The position numbers and the translations under genes are program-made. Below are positions 18,261 through 26,828 of a DNA stretch of 64,000 nt, piece after piece. This DNA is from Natronoglomus mannanivorans (GTDB lineage: Archaea > Halobacteriota > Halobacteria > Halobacteriales > Natrialbaceae), in contig JAOPKB010000002.1 of the NCBI GenBank assembly GCA_025517485.1, forward strand, positions 248,001 to 312,000, written 5' to 3'. Numbering within the stretch: the first letter of the stretch is position 1; each line of letters starts with the position of its first letter. The notes under the pieces are model-generated. The model did no database searches. It had not been told where the DNA came from and was given only the letters and a program-made list of their open reading frames with translations.

Positions 18261-18280
18261 TGGTGTGTTCCAACACACCA
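18261..18280. terminator. Near-perfect palindrome after the membrane-anchored regulator gene
   Basis: TGGTGTGTTCCAACACACCA begins three bases after the regulator's stop codon; nine of ten base pairs match. It may stabilise or end the transcript, or be a protein-binding site. No T-run follows directly. Confidence 0.35.
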
Positions 18281-18367
18281 CATAAACTCGACTGACAATC
18301 GGTAATTCGGACTACGAACGCCTCCGTGAGACCCTCGCGGGGCCGTAACATTTGCCTCACCGGAATG

Positions 18368-18375
18368 TTTTAATA
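18368..18375 (+). promoter_or_regulatory. TATA box of the leader ORF before argG
   Basis: TTTTAATA is centred about 31 nt before the ATG at 18402. This places a transcript start at or just before that codon and excludes the in-frame ATG at 18375, which overlaps the box. Confidence 0.45.
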
Positions 18376-18401
18376 TGACGCTCACTAGAGTCTCTCAGTA
18401 T

Positions 18402-18485
18402 ATGTCCGAGTCCGCGTCTACCGTCGGCGTTCTCTTCGGTAGCGACGCGGCCGCCGTTGCTCGACGACCGCGACCGGGCCGGTAG
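18402..18485 (+). CDS. Candidate arginine-ending leader peptide upstream of argG (27 codons)
   Basis: A 27-codon frame starts MSESASTVGVLF and ends AVARRPRPGR, with four Arg codons among the last eight. It lies 147 bp before argG, the first gene of the arginine cluster, and has its own TATA box at the right distance. The stop codon (18483-18485) falls in the loop of a GC hairpin, GGGCC (18476-18480) and GGCCC (18485-18489), followed by a T-rich stretch, ATCATTATTTCACTT. The position, the terminal Arg codons and the hairpin resemble an attenuator leader. It could also be a chance ORF, since the composition favours Arg codons. Confidence 0.4.
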   Translation: MSESASTVGVLFGSDAAAVARRPRPGR

Positions 18486-18504
18486 GCCCATCATTATTTC
18501 ACTT
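18448..18504 (+). promoter_or_regulatory. GC hairpin with a competing pairing before argG
   Basis: GGGCC (18476-18480), loop GGTA, GGCCC (18485-18489), followed by T-rich sequence to about 18504. An upstream CGGCC (18448-18452) can pair instead with GGCCG (18478-18482), which would disrupt the hairpin. Two exclusive folds controlled by a ribosome on the Arg codons would be an attenuator-like device; this is inference from sequence only. Confidence 0.35.
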
Positions 18505-18594
18505 CCCGTCTTTCGTATTCGACCAAATTGCCGAGAGTTCAAAATATTCCGGTTAGCACCCGCTCTTTCTAAATAATTCACGTCTAAAACCGAC

Positions 18595-18604
18595 GAATTT
18601 AAGG
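18595..18604 (+). promoter_or_regulatory. TATA-like box of argG
   Basis: GAATTTAAGG is centred about 33 nt before the argG ATG at 18633. argG therefore seems able to start its own transcript, with a leader of only a few bases, in addition to any read-through from the leader ORF promoter. Confidence 0.4.
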
Positions 18605-18632
18605 CCGTTCTTCGATTCCACTCGAGTACGAC

Positions 18633-19868
18633 ATGACACGCGTTGCACTCGCGTTTTCGGGTGGCCTGGACACGACGATCTGTGTCCCGCTGCTCGAGGA
18701 AGAATACGGATACGACGACGTCATCGGCGTCACTGTCGACGTTGGCCAGCCAGCGTCGGAGTTCGACGAAGCCGAAGAAACCGCCGAGGCGCTGGGCCTC
18801 GAGCACTACGTCGTCGATGCGCGAGCGGAATTCGCCCAACTCTGTCTCGACGGCGTCCGCGCGAACGCCACCTATCAGGGCTACCCGCTCGGAACCGCAC
18901 TCGCACGCCCGGTGATCGCCGAAGCGATCCTCGAGGTCGCGATCGAGAACGACTGCGACGCCCTCGCCCACGGCTGTACGGGCAAGGGCAACGACCAGCT
19001 CCGGTTCGAGGCCATCTGGCGCGACTCGGATCTCGAGGTCTTCGCGCCGATCCGCGAACTCGGGCTCACGCGCGAGTGGGAACAGGAGTACGCCGCCGAG
19101 AAGAACCTGCCCGTCGAGGGCGGTAACGAAGGCGACTGGAGTATCGACACCAACATCTGGAGCCGCTCGATCGAGGGCGACGAACTCGAGGATCCCAACT
19201 ACGTCCCACCGGCGGACATCTACGAGTGGACCCAGGACCCATCGGGTGAGACCGAAGAGATCGAGATCACCTTCGAGAAGGGGTATCCGGTGGCCGTCGA
19301 TGGCGACGAGATGGACCCCGTCGAACTCATCGAGTACCTGAACGAACTCGCCGGCTCCTACGGCGTCGGACGGACCGACTCGATGGAAGATCGCATGCTC
19401 GGGCTCAAGGTTCGCGAGAACTACGAACACCCCGCAGCGACGACGCTGCTCAACGCCCACGAGGCCCTCGAGGCGCTCGTGCTCACGCAGGAAGAACGCG
19501 AGTTCAAGCAGCTGGTCGACCAGCGCTGGTCGAAGAAGGGCTACGAAGGGTTAGTCGACGCCCCGCTCGTGGACGCACTCGAGGGGTTCATCGACGAGAC
19601 CCAGAAACGCGTCACGGGAACGGTGAAGATCCGCTTCGAGGGCGGACAGGCTCGTCCGGTCGGCCGCGACAGCAAGTACGCGGCGTACTCGGCGGCCCAC
19701 GCCTCCTTCGACACCGAGACCGTCGGCAAGATCAAGCAGGAAGACGCGACGGGCGTCGCGAAGTACCACGGCTTCCAGCGTCGTCTGGCCAAGAAGGTAA
19801 CCGAAGACGAGGACGGCGACGACGAGACCGTCGAACTCGCGACCGACGGCGGCGATCAGGAACAGTAA
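18633..19868 (+). CDS. argG: Argininosuccinate synthase
   Basis: It joins citrulline and aspartate with ATP to form argininosuccinate, the second-last step of arginine synthesis, in the cytosol. The protein has 411 residues. The PP-loop AFSGGLDTT is at residues 6-14, then AHGCTGKGNDQLRFE and EREFKQLVDQRWSKKGYEG in their usual places. The acidic C-terminal tail (from about residue 388) is a haloarchaeal addition. It is first in the arginine cluster, one base from argH, so the two are co-transcribed. Upstream lies the leader ORF and hairpin described separately. Confidence 0.96.
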   Translation: MTRVALAFSGGLDTTICVPLLEEEYGYDDVIGVTVDVGQPASEFDEAEETAEALGLEHYVVDARAEFAQLCLDGVRANATYQGYPLGTALARPVIAEAILEVAIENDCDALAHGCTGKGNDQLRFEAIWRDSDLEVFAPIRELGLTREWEQEYAAEKNLPVEGGNEGDWSIDTNIWSRSIEGDELEDPNYVPPADIYEWTQDPSGETEEIEITFEKGYPVAVDGDEMDPVELIEYLNELAGSYGVGRTDSMEDRMLGLKVRENYEHPAATTLLNAHEALEALVLTQEEREFKQLVDQRWSKKGYEGLVDAPLVDALEGFIDETQKRVTGTVKIRFEGGQARPVGRDSKYAAYSAAHASFDTETVGKIKQEDATGVAKYHGFQRRLAKKVTEDEDGDDETVELATDGGDQEQ

Positions 19869-19869
19869 C

Positions 19870-21330
19870 ATGACCGGAGAGGACTCCACGGAGGGCGAGA
19901 GCGTCATCCGCCGCGACCGCTTTAGCGGCGGCCCCGCCCGGAGTTTCCTCTCGTCGCTCGCGGCGGACGAGCGGATCTTCGCGGCCGACCTCGCGGTCGA
20001 CCGCGCGCACGTGGTGATGCTCGCAGAGCAGGGGATCGTCGAGAGCGAGACCGCAGGCGAGATCCTCACCGCACTCGACGCCGTCGAGGTCGACGGCCAC
20101 GGCTCCCTGCCCGACGGCGAGGACGTCCACGAAGCGATCGAGACCGCCGTCATCGAACGCATCGGCGCCGACGGCGGGAAGATGCACACCGCGCGCTCGA
20201 GAAACGACGAGGTCGCGACGTGTATTCGCTATCGCTTCCGCGAGGACGTCCTCGAGGCTCTCGAGGCGACCCTCGGGTTGCGCAAGGCGTTGTGTGAGGT
20301 GGCCCAAACGCACACGGAGACGGTGATGCCCGGCTACACCCACCTCCAGCCCGCCCAGCCGATCACGGTCGCTCACTGGGCACTCTCTTACGAGGGGGCC
20401 GTTCGCCGCGACACCGAACGGCTGCTCGAGGCCTACGCGAGGGTCAACCAGTCGCCACTCGGCGCCGCGGCGTTCGCCGGGACGACGTTCGATATTGACC
20501 GCGAGCGCACCGCCGACCTGCTGGGCTTCGACGCCGTTCTCGCGAACTCGATGGACGCCTCCTCGAGCCGGGACTTCCTGCTCGAGACGACCCAGGCGCT
20601 GTCGACGCTGGCGACGACGCTGTCGGGGCTCGCCGAGGACCTCGTCGTCTTCGCCAACCGCGGCTTCGTCAAGATTTCCGACGACTACTCCTCGACGTCG
20701 TCGATCATGCCCCAGAAGAAGAACCCGGACACGCTCGAGTTGGTCCGCGCGACCGCGGGCGACGCGGCGGCCGGGGTACAGGGGCTGACGACGACGCTCA
20801 AGGGGCTCCCGCGCGCGTACAATATCGACCTCCAGCGGGCGACACCCCACGCCTGGGAGACCGTCGACGACGTCACTGACGCGACGGAAGTCGCAGCGGG
20901 CGCCGTCGCTTCTGCCGACTGGAACGAGGAGACCCTCGCCGCGGAGGCGGGTGCCGGCTTCTCGACGGCGACCGGCGTCGCCGACCTGCTGGCCGCGAAC
21001 GGGTTGCCGTTCCGGACGGCCCACGAGTTGGTGGCCATTGCAGCCGACAACGGCGCGGACTACGACGCCCTCGAAGCCGCCTCCCGGGAGGTTCTGGGTG
21101 ACTCCCTCGAAGCGCACGTCGATCCCGCCGCTGTCGAAGCGGCCCTCGACCCCGTCGAGAGCGTCGCCTCCCGGAACTCACAGGGCGGCCCCGCACCCGA
21201 GGCCGTCGCGGCGCAACTCGAAGTCGCCGAGGACGCAGTCGCCGACGACGAGGAGCGGGTTGGCGACCGGCGAGAGGGTCTCGAGGCGGCGTCGACGACC
21301 CTTCGCGAGGAGGTGAACGCGTATGTGTGA
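19870..21330 (+). CDS. argH: Argininosuccinate lyase
   Basis: It cleaves argininosuccinate to arginine and fumarate, the last step of the pathway. The protein has 486 residues. The fumarase-superfamily signature SSIMPQKKNPD is intact, as are HTARSRNDEVATC, PGYTHLQPAQPITVAHW and the SSS loop that carries the catalytic serine. The C-terminal 40 residues are acidic. The ATG at 19870 follows the argG stop by one base, indicating translational coupling. An 18-bp palindrome directly follows the stop codon. Confidence 0.96.
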   Translation: MTGEDSTEGESVIRRDRFSGGPARSFLSSLAADERIFAADLAVDRAHVVMLAEQGIVESETAGEILTALDAVEVDGHGSLPDGEDVHEAIETAVIERIGADGGKMHTARSRNDEVATCIRYRFREDVLEALEATLGLRKALCEVAQTHTETVMPGYTHLQPAQPITVAHWALSYEGAVRRDTERLLEAYARVNQSPLGAAAFAGTTFDIDRERTADLLGFDAVLANSMDASSSRDFLLETTQALSTLATTLSGLAEDLVVFANRGFVKISDDYSSTSSIMPQKKNPDTLELVRATAGDAAAGVQGLTTTLKGLPRAYNIDLQRATPHAWETVDDVTDATEVAAGAVASADWNEETLAAEAGAGFSTATGVADLLAANGLPFRTAHELVAIAADNGADYDALEAASREVLGDSLEAHVDPAAVEAALDPVESVASRNSQGGPAPEAVAAQLEVAEDAVADDEERVGDRREGLEAASTTLREEVNAYV

Positions 21331-21331
21331 T

Positions 21332-21349
21332 TCGCGGACACGTCCGCGA
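21332..21349. terminator. Perfect palindrome directly after argH
   Basis: TCGCGGACACGTCCGCGA gives an 8-bp stem starting two bases after the argH stop. A second GC hairpin, GCGGGCC-GTG-GGCCCGC, follows near 21380. These may separate the argGH message from the lysW operon. The remaining bases to 21520 hold nothing recognisable. Confidence 0.4.
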
Positions 21350-21521
21350 GTCGTGGATTCGTGCTCGCGGCCGCTTCCGCGGGCCGTGGGCCCGCCGCCG
21401 TCCCCCTCCGGGGACAAACTACCTACCTGATGATACGTCACGAACCATCCGGCACGCGGCAGGACTCTCACGCGATTAGACGGTAGTCTCGGTCACTTAA
21501 TTTTCCTGGTAAGTTCGAAGG

Positions 21522-21551
21522 GTTTAAGGGTGATGGCCCCCGAGTTGGGGG
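21522..21551 (+). promoter_or_regulatory. lysW promoter with a C5/G5 hairpin next to the start codon
   Basis: GTTTAAG (centre about 21525) is the TATA-like box, 31 nt before the lysW ATG at 21556. Between them CCCCC (21537-21541), GAGTT and GGGGG (21547-21551) form an inverted repeat across the expected transcription start. If the transcript begins near 21550, this is not an RNA hairpin but a DNA site, perhaps an operator for an arginine- or nitrogen-responsive regulator. Confidence 0.45.
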
Positions 21552-21555
21552 TACA

Positions 21556-21720
21556 ATGACCGAATGTGTCGAGTGTGGGGCGGACGTGACCCTGCACGAC
21601 GATCTGGAAGTTGGAGAAATCGTCGACTGTACCACCTGCGGAGCCGAACTCGAAGTCGTCGACACCGAGCCGCCAGTCCTCGAGCGAGCCCCGGAGCTCG
21701 AAGAGGACTGGGGTGAATAG
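21556..21720 (+). CDS. lysW: LysW amino-group carrier protein
   Basis: This 54-residue acidic carrier holds the biosynthetic intermediate: glutamate is attached through its alpha-amino group to the C-terminal glutamate of LysW. A zinc ribbon is formed by CVECG (residues 4-8) and CTTCG (residues 26-30). The C-terminus is EEDWGE, the EDWGE motif to which substrate is ligated. It is the first gene of lysW-argX-argC-argB-argD-argE-argF. Two carrier uses, arginine and lysine, are known in archaea; the presence of argX, argF, argG and argH here indicates arginine. Confidence 0.95.
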   Translation: MTECVECGADVTLHDDLEVGEIVDCTTCGAELEVVDTEPPVLERAPELEEDWGE

Positions 21721-21793
21721 CTTTGCAGACAGTCACAGCCACAACGAGAACACGAACACACGCACGCGGTGACCACCGGAGGACTCACACAAC

Positions 21794-22663
21794 ATGAACG
21801 TCGGACTACTTTATTCCCGGATACGGAAAGACGAGAAGCTCCTGCTGTCCGAGCTTCGCGAGCGCGGCCACGACGTCGAGAAGATCGACGTCCGCAAACA
21901 GCGGTTCAACCTCGCAGAGGCTCCAGAGGCCTTCGCGGATCTCGACATCGTCGTCGACCGCTGTCTCGCGACCAGCCGCAGCCTCTACGCGACGCAGTTC
22001 TGTGAGGCCTACGGCGTCCCCGTCGTCAACAGCCACGAGACGGCCGAGATCTGCTCGGACAAAGTGAAAAACAGCTTGGCACTCGAGGCCGCGGGCGTTC
22101 CCACGCCCAACACGGACGTCGCCTTCACGACGGAGGCGGCCCTCGAGTCCATCGAGGAATTCGGCTACCCCTGCGTCCTCAAGCCGGTGATCGGCTCGTG
22201 GGGACGTCTGATGGCCAAGATCGACTCCCGCGACGCCGCGGAGGCGATCTTAGAGCACAAGGCGACGCTCGGACACTACGAGCACAAGGTGTTCTACGTC
22301 CAGGAGTTCGTCGAGAAACCCGGTCGCGACATCCGCGTGCTCGCGGTCGACGGTGAACCGATCGCCGCGATGGCCCGCTCGTCGGATCACTGGCTCACCA
22401 ACGCCGCGAAAGGTGCCGAGACCGAACCGTTCGAACTCGATGCCCGAGCCGAGGAGTTGGTCCAGCAGGCCAGCGACGCCGTCGGCGGCGGCCTTCTGGG
22501 AGTGGATCTCATGGAAGCCGGCGACGATTATACCGTCCACGAAGTCAACCACACCGTCGAGTTCAAAGCCCTCGACGGCGCCGTCGAGACCGACATCGCC
22601 GGCACCGTCGTCGACTGGCTCGAGCAGAAAGTCGATGCCGAAAGTCTCGAGGTGACCGCCTGA
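21794..22663 (+). CDS. argX: Glutamate--LysW ligase (ATP-grasp)
   Basis: It attaches the alpha-amino group of glutamate to the C-terminal Glu of LysW using ATP, the committing and protecting step of this arginine pathway. The 289-residue ATP-grasp protein shows NSHETAEICSDKVKNSLALE, VLKPVIGSWGRL (ATP-binding lysine and loop), FYVQEFVEKPGRDIRVL, and the metal site VHEVNHTVEFKAL. A purine-rich GGAGG lies 12 nt before the ATG, one of the few Shine-Dalgarno-like sites in the window, as expected for an internal operon gene 73 bp behind lysW. The stop overlaps the argC start by one base. Confidence 0.93.
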   Translation: MNVGLLYSRIRKDEKLLLSELRERGHDVEKIDVRKQRFNLAEAPEAFADLDIVVDRCLATSRSLYATQFCEAYGVPVVNSHETAEICSDKVKNSLALEAAGVPTPNTDVAFTTEAALESIEEFGYPCVLKPVIGSWGRLMAKIDSRDAAEAILEHKATLGHYEHKVFYVQEFVEKPGRDIRVLAVDGEPIAAMARSSDHWLTNAAKGAETEPFELDARAEELVQQASDAVGGGLLGVDLMEAGDDYTVHEVNHTVEFKALDGAVETDIAGTVVDWLEQKVDAESLEVTA

Positions 22664-23739
22664 TGGCGGCCGGGGAAACCCAGGAGTCGGACGCCGCGAG
22701 CGAGACCGTCACCGCCACCGTCATCGGCGGCAGCGGCTTCACGGGCGGCGAGCTACTGCGGTTGCTCGCCGGTCACCCTAACTTCGAGATCAGCGAGGTC
22801 ACCAGCCGATCGAAAGCCGGCAAGAGCGTCGGCTCGGTCCACCCGCCGCTTCGCGGGACCGACCTTCGCTTCACCGAACCCGACGATCTCGAGCCCGTCG
22901 ACGTCCTCTTCGCCGCGACGCCACACGGCGTCTCGATGGGACAGATCGACGACTTTTTCGACATCGCTGAGACGGTCGTCGACCTCTCGGCGGACTTCCG
23001 CCTCGAGACCGAAGCCCAGTACGACGAGTGGTACGACGGACACAGTGCTCCCGAATACCTCGAGAAGGCCGAGTACGCACTGCCGGAAATCAACCGGGAG
23101 AACCTGCCCGGCGCCGAACTCATCGCCGGCGGCGGCTGTAACGCCACGGCCACCATTCTGGGACTCTACCCGCTGTTCGAGAGCGGCATTTTAGAGGGCG
23201 GCGAACAGGTCGTCGTCGACGTCAAAGTCGGCTCCTCCGAGGGCGGCGCCGGCGGCGGCGACGCCTCCTCGCATCCGGAGCGGTCGGGTGTCGTCCGGCC
23301 GTACGCGCCGACGGGCCACCGCCACGAGGCCGAGATCGAACAGTTCCTCGGCACCTCGGTGGCGTTCACCTGCCACGCCGTGGACATGATCCGCGGCGCC
23401 AGCGCGACCAGCCACGTCTTCCCGTCGGGACCGGTCTCGAAGGGCGACCTCTGGAAGGCCTACCGCGGCGCCTACGAGGACGAGCCGTTCGTCCGCATGG
23501 CCGCCGGCGGCTCCGGGGTCTACCGGTATCCGGAACCGAAGTCGGTCGCGGGGACCAACGTGGCCGAGGTCGGCTTCGAACTCGACCCCTCGAACAAGCG
23601 CATCGTCGTCTTCTCGGCGATCGACAACATGATGAAGGGATCGGCCGGCCAGGCCGTCCACGCCGCGAACATCGCGCTTGGATTCGAGGAGACGGCCGGC
23701 CTCGAGTTCCTCGGATTACATCCCGTGGGGGCGCCCTGA
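22663..23739 (+). CDS. argC: [LysW]-glutamyl-phosphate (or -aminoadipyl-phosphate) reductase
   Basis: It reduces the LysW-bound gamma-phosphate to the semialdehyde with NADPH. The protein has 358 residues. VIGGSGFTGGELLRLLAGHP near residue 20 is the dinucleotide-binding loop; GGGCNATATILGLYPL holds the catalytic cysteine; VKVGSSEGGAGGG and HRHEAEIEQFL follow as in ArgC/LysY proteins. About 15 extra acidic residues precede the fold. The start overlaps the argX stop (TGATG), and argB follows after one base. Confidence 0.94.
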   Translation: MAAGETQESDAASETVTATVIGGSGFTGGELLRLLAGHPNFEISEVTSRSKAGKSVGSVHPPLRGTDLRFTEPDDLEPVDVLFAATPHGVSMGQIDDFFDIAETVVDLSADFRLETEAQYDEWYDGHSAPEYLEKAEYALPEINRENLPGAELIAGGGCNATATILGLYPLFESGILEGGEQVVVDVKVGSSEGGAGGGDASSHPERSGVVRPYAPTGHRHEAEIEQFLGTSVAFTCHAVDMIRGASATSHVFPSGPVSKGDLWKAYRGAYEDEPFVRMAAGGSGVYRYPEPKSVAGTNVAEVGFELDPSNKRIVVFSAIDNMMKGSAGQAVHAANIALGFEETAGLEFLGLHPVGAP

Positions 23740-23740
23740 G

Positions 23741-24601
23741 ATGACGGTCGTCGTCAAGATCGGCGGCGCTCGCGCGGTCAACCCCGAAGGAGCCCTGGCG
23801 GACGTCGCGAGCCTCGTCGCAGACGGCGAGGACGTCGTACTCACCCACGGCGGGTCGACCGCCGTCGACGAGACGCTCGAGGACCTCGGTCGGGAACCGA
23901 CGTACGTCGAGACCCCCGGCGGCGTCGTCGGGCGATTCACCGACGAGGAGACCATGGACGTGTTCAAGATGGTCATGCCGGGCAAGCTCAACACGGATCT
24001 CGTAGAGAGCCTACAGAACCTCGCGGTCGACGCGGTCGGCCTCTCAGGTACCGACGGCAAACTCCTCGAGGGCAAGCGCAAGTCGGCCGTCCGCGTGAAA
24101 GAAGACGGCAAGAAGAAGATCAAGCGCGGCGACCACTCGGGGAAGATCGAGTCCGTCAACGCGGACCTCCTCGAGACCGTCCTCGCGGGCGGGTACACGC
24201 CCGTCGTCTCCGTTCCCGTGCTGGGCAAAGAGAAAGGCGGCGGCTACACGGCGGTCAACGCCGATGCCGACCGCGCGGCCGCCGCAATTGCGGGCGCGCT
24301 CGAGGCCGACCTCGTCGTGCTCACGGACGTTTCGGGGATCTACGAGGATCCCGACGACGAGTCGACGAAGATCGATTCGGCGGCGACGCCCGAGGCGTTC
24401 GAAGCGGTCAAAACGGCCGCCGAAGGCTTCATGACGAAGAAAGTGATGGCGGCCGAGGAGGCGCTTTCGGGCGGCGCGACGTCCGTGATCGTCGCGACCG
24501 CGAACGCAGACGAGCCGATCTCGAGTGCGCTGGCCGGTGAGGGGACGACCCTCGAGCCGGGCGTGCTCGTCGATACTGAAACAGAGGAGGCGGCGCAATG
24601 A
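23741..24601 (+). CDS. argB: [LysW]-glutamate (or -aminoadipate) kinase
   Basis: It phosphorylates the side-chain carboxylate of LysW-linked glutamate. The 286-residue amino-acid-kinase-fold protein begins MTVVVKIGGARAVNP (phosphate-binding KIGG), with VVLTHGGSTAVDE, a basic KRKSAVRVKEDGKKKIKRGD hairpin that may contact acidic LysW, and LVVLTDVSGIYEDPDDESTK. The ATG at 23741 gives the fold's usual start; an in-frame upstream extension into argC is rejected. The stop overlaps the argD start by ATGA. Confidence 0.94.
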   Translation: MTVVVKIGGARAVNPEGALADVASLVADGEDVVLTHGGSTAVDETLEDLGREPTYVETPGGVVGRFTDEETMDVFKMVMPGKLNTDLVESLQNLAVDAVGLSGTDGKLLEGKRKSAVRVKEDGKKKIKRGDHSGKIESVNADLLETVLAGGYTPVVSVPVLGKEKGGGYTAVNADADRAAAAIAGALEADLVVLTDVSGIYEDPDDESTKIDSAATPEAFEAVKTAAEGFMTKKVMAAEEALSGGATSVIVATANADEPISSALAGEGTTLEPGVLVDTETEEAAQ

Positions 24602-25752
24602 GCGACCTCGACTTCGTCTCCGGCGGCAAGCCCATCGGGCTCGAACGCGGCGAGGGGACGTCCCTCTACACCGCCGACGGCACGGAGTACATCGACGCCG
24701 GCGCGAGTTTCGCGTGTACGCCGCTGGGTCACAGCCATCCCGCAGTGGTCGAGGCGGTTCAGGAGCAGGTCGGCGACCTGACGTTCGTCGACTCCTCGTA
24801 CCCAGTGCAGTCGCGCGAGGACGCCTACGCCGCACTGGTCGCGGCGACACCGGACGGACTCGACTCGGCCTGGTTCTGTAACTCCGGGACCGAGGCCAAC
24901 GAGGCCGCCCTGAAGTTCGCTCGCTCGGCCACGGGGAACTCGAAGATCGTCGCTGCGACCCGCTCGTTCCACGGCCGGACGATGGGCGCGCTCGCGGCGA
25001 CCTGGAAGGACAAGTACAAGAAACCCTTCGAGCCCCTGGCCGGCGACGTGGAGTTCGTCCCCTACGGCGATAGCGAGGAACTTGCGGCCGCCGTCGACGA
25101 CGAGACCGCAGCCGTGATCTTAGAGCCGATTCAGGGCGAGGGCGGGATCAACGTCCCGCCGGCGGGCTACCTCGAGACCGCACGCGACTGTACCGAAGAC
25201 GCGGGAGCGGCGCTCGTCTTAGACGAGGTCCAGACCGGAATGGGCCGGACGGGCGAGATGTGGGCCTGCCAGAAGGCGGGCGTCACGCCCGACGTGCTCA
25301 CGACGGCGAAGGGCCTGGGCAACGGCCTGCCCGTCGGCGCGGTCGCAGTACAGGACTGGGTCGCCGAGGGCGCGGCCTCGCACAACGCGACGTTCAGCGG
25401 CGGCCCGGTCGTCGCCGCGGCGGTCAACGCGACCGTCTCAACGCTGGTCGAAGAGGAGTGGCCCGCCCACGCCGCCGAGATGGGGGAGTACCTCACCGCG
25501 GAACTCGAGGCGGCGCTTGGCGACGAGATACGCGAGGTCCGCGGAGAGGGCCTGCTCGTCGGGATCGAGTTGAAACGCGGCGCGAACCGCGTCGCCCGCG
25601 ACCTGGCGATGAACCACCAGATTCTGGCGCTGCCGGCGGGACGGACCGTCCTACGACTGCTCCCGCCGCTCGTGATCGACGAGGCGGTAGCCGACGAGCT
25701 CGTCGAGGCGTTGACCGCGACCGTTGCGCCCGAGGCACAGTCAGACGCATGA
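24598..25752 (+). CDS. argD: [LysW]-ornithine/lysine semialdehyde aminotransferase
   Basis: A class III PLP aminotransferase of 384 residues that converts LysW-bound glutamate semialdehyde to LysW-ornithine using glutamate. FCNSGTEANEAALKFAR binds the cofactor phosphate, LDEVQTGMGRTG holds the ring-contacting Asp, and TTAKGLGNGLPVGAV carries the Schiff-base lysine. It overlaps both neighbours by ATGA (24598-24601 and 25749-25752), so argB, argD and argE are probably translated in sequence. Confidence 0.95.
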   Translation: MSDLDFVSGGKPIGLERGEGTSLYTADGTEYIDAGASFACTPLGHSHPAVVEAVQEQVGDLTFVDSSYPVQSREDAYAALVAATPDGLDSAWFCNSGTEANEAALKFARSATGNSKIVAATRSFHGRTMGALAATWKDKYKKPFEPLAGDVEFVPYGDSEELAAAVDDETAAVILEPIQGEGGINVPPAGYLETARDCTEDAGAALVLDEVQTGMGRTGEMWACQKAGVTPDVLTTAKGLGNGLPVGAVAVQDWVAEGAASHNATFSGGPVVAAAVNATVSTLVEEEWPAHAAEMGEYLTAELEAALGDEIREVRGEGLLVGIELKRGANRVARDLAMNHQILALPAGRTVLRLLPPLVIDEAVADELVEALTATVAPEAQSDA

Positions 25753-26828
25753 ACGTGAGCATGACCGACACCGACACGGCCGACGTCTCGTTCGAGGACG
25801 CTCGCGAACTGCTGGTCGATCTCGTCTCGATTCCCTCGCCGTCGGGCGAGGAGGCGGCGGCTGCCGAGCGACTCGCCGACTTCTTCGAGGCCCACGACCG
25901 CGAGGTCTGGATCGACGACGTCGGAAACGTCCGCGCGCCGGCTGACGACGCCGTCTTGCTGACGTCCCACATCGACACGGTGCCGGGCGAGATCCCGGTT
26001 CGAGTGGAAACGGAGGACGGCGAGGAAGTCCTCTGGGGACGCGGCAGCGTCGACGCTACCGGCCCGCTCGCGGCGATGGCCGCCGCGGCGGTCCGCACCG
26101 GCGTCTCCTTCGTCGGCGTCGTCGGCGAGGAGACGAACTCGAGGGGCGCACGTCACCTCGTGAAAGATCGTGAGGCACCCGAAGCGGTGGTCAACGGCGA
26201 ACCGAGCGGCGTGACCGGTATCACCCTCGGCTACCGCGGCTTCCTCGCGGGAACCTACGTTGCGACCAGCGAGTCGGGACACACCTCGCGTCCCGATCCG
26301 AACGCCATCCAGCACGCGATGCGCTGGTGGACGACCGTCGAGGACGCCTTCGAGACCGACGACTACGAACCCGTCTTCGAGCAGGTGACGACCAAACCCG
26401 TCGACGTCGACGGCGGAACCAGCGACGACGGCCTCTCCGTCGAGACGACGATGGACGTCCAGCTTCGGATCCCCCCGAGTCTGGACGCCGAATCGGTCCG
26501 CGAGACCGCCGAAGCCCACCTCGAGATGGGTACCGTCTCGTGGGACGAGCCGATTCCGCCGGTGATGGAGAGCCCGCGAACCGAAATCGCTCGCGCGTTC
26601 CGTGTCGCGATTCGCGCCGAAGACGAGGAGCCGCGCTTGCTCCGCAAGACCGGAACCAGCGACATGAACCTCTACGCCGGCGCGTGGGACTGTCCGATGG
26701 TCACCTACGGGCCCGGCGACTCCGACCTGGATCACGCCCCCGACGAGCGGCTGTCGCTCTCGGCGTTCGACCGGTCGGTCGCCATCTTAGAGCGTGTCGC
26801 GACGACGCTGAGAGGTGAAGACGAATGA
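25749..26828 (+). CDS. argE: [LysW]-ornithine/lysine hydrolase
   Basis: An M20-family metallo-hydrolase of 359 residues that releases ornithine from LysW and regenerates the carrier. Metal motifs: LLTSHIDTVPG (His, Asp), GRGSVDATGPLAAM (Asp), VGEETNSRGARHL (catalytic Glu, metal Glu), then RKTGTSDMNLYA and the late His in SDLDHAPDERLSL. The ATG at 25749 overlaps the argD stop by ATGA, matching the other gene joints, so it is preferred to ATG 25761 (MTDTDTADV). The stop overlaps argF in the same way. The family is also called LysK. Confidence 0.93.
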   Translation: MNVSMTDTDTADVSFEDARELLVDLVSIPSPSGEEAAAAERLADFFEAHDREVWIDDVGNVRAPADDAVLLTSHIDTVPGEIPVRVETEDGEEVLWGRGSVDATGPLAAMAAAAVRTGVSFVGVVGEETNSRGARHLVKDREAPEAVVNGEPSGVTGITLGYRGFLAGTYVATSESGHTSRPDPNAIQHAMRWWTTVEDAFETDDYEPVFEQVTTKPVDVDGGTSDDGLSVETTMDVQLRIPPSLDAESVRETAEAHLEMGTVSWDEPIPPVMESPRTEIARAFRVAIRAEDEEPRLLRKTGTSDMNLYAGAWDCPMVTYGPGDSDLDHAPDERLSLSAFDRSVAILERVATTLRGEDE

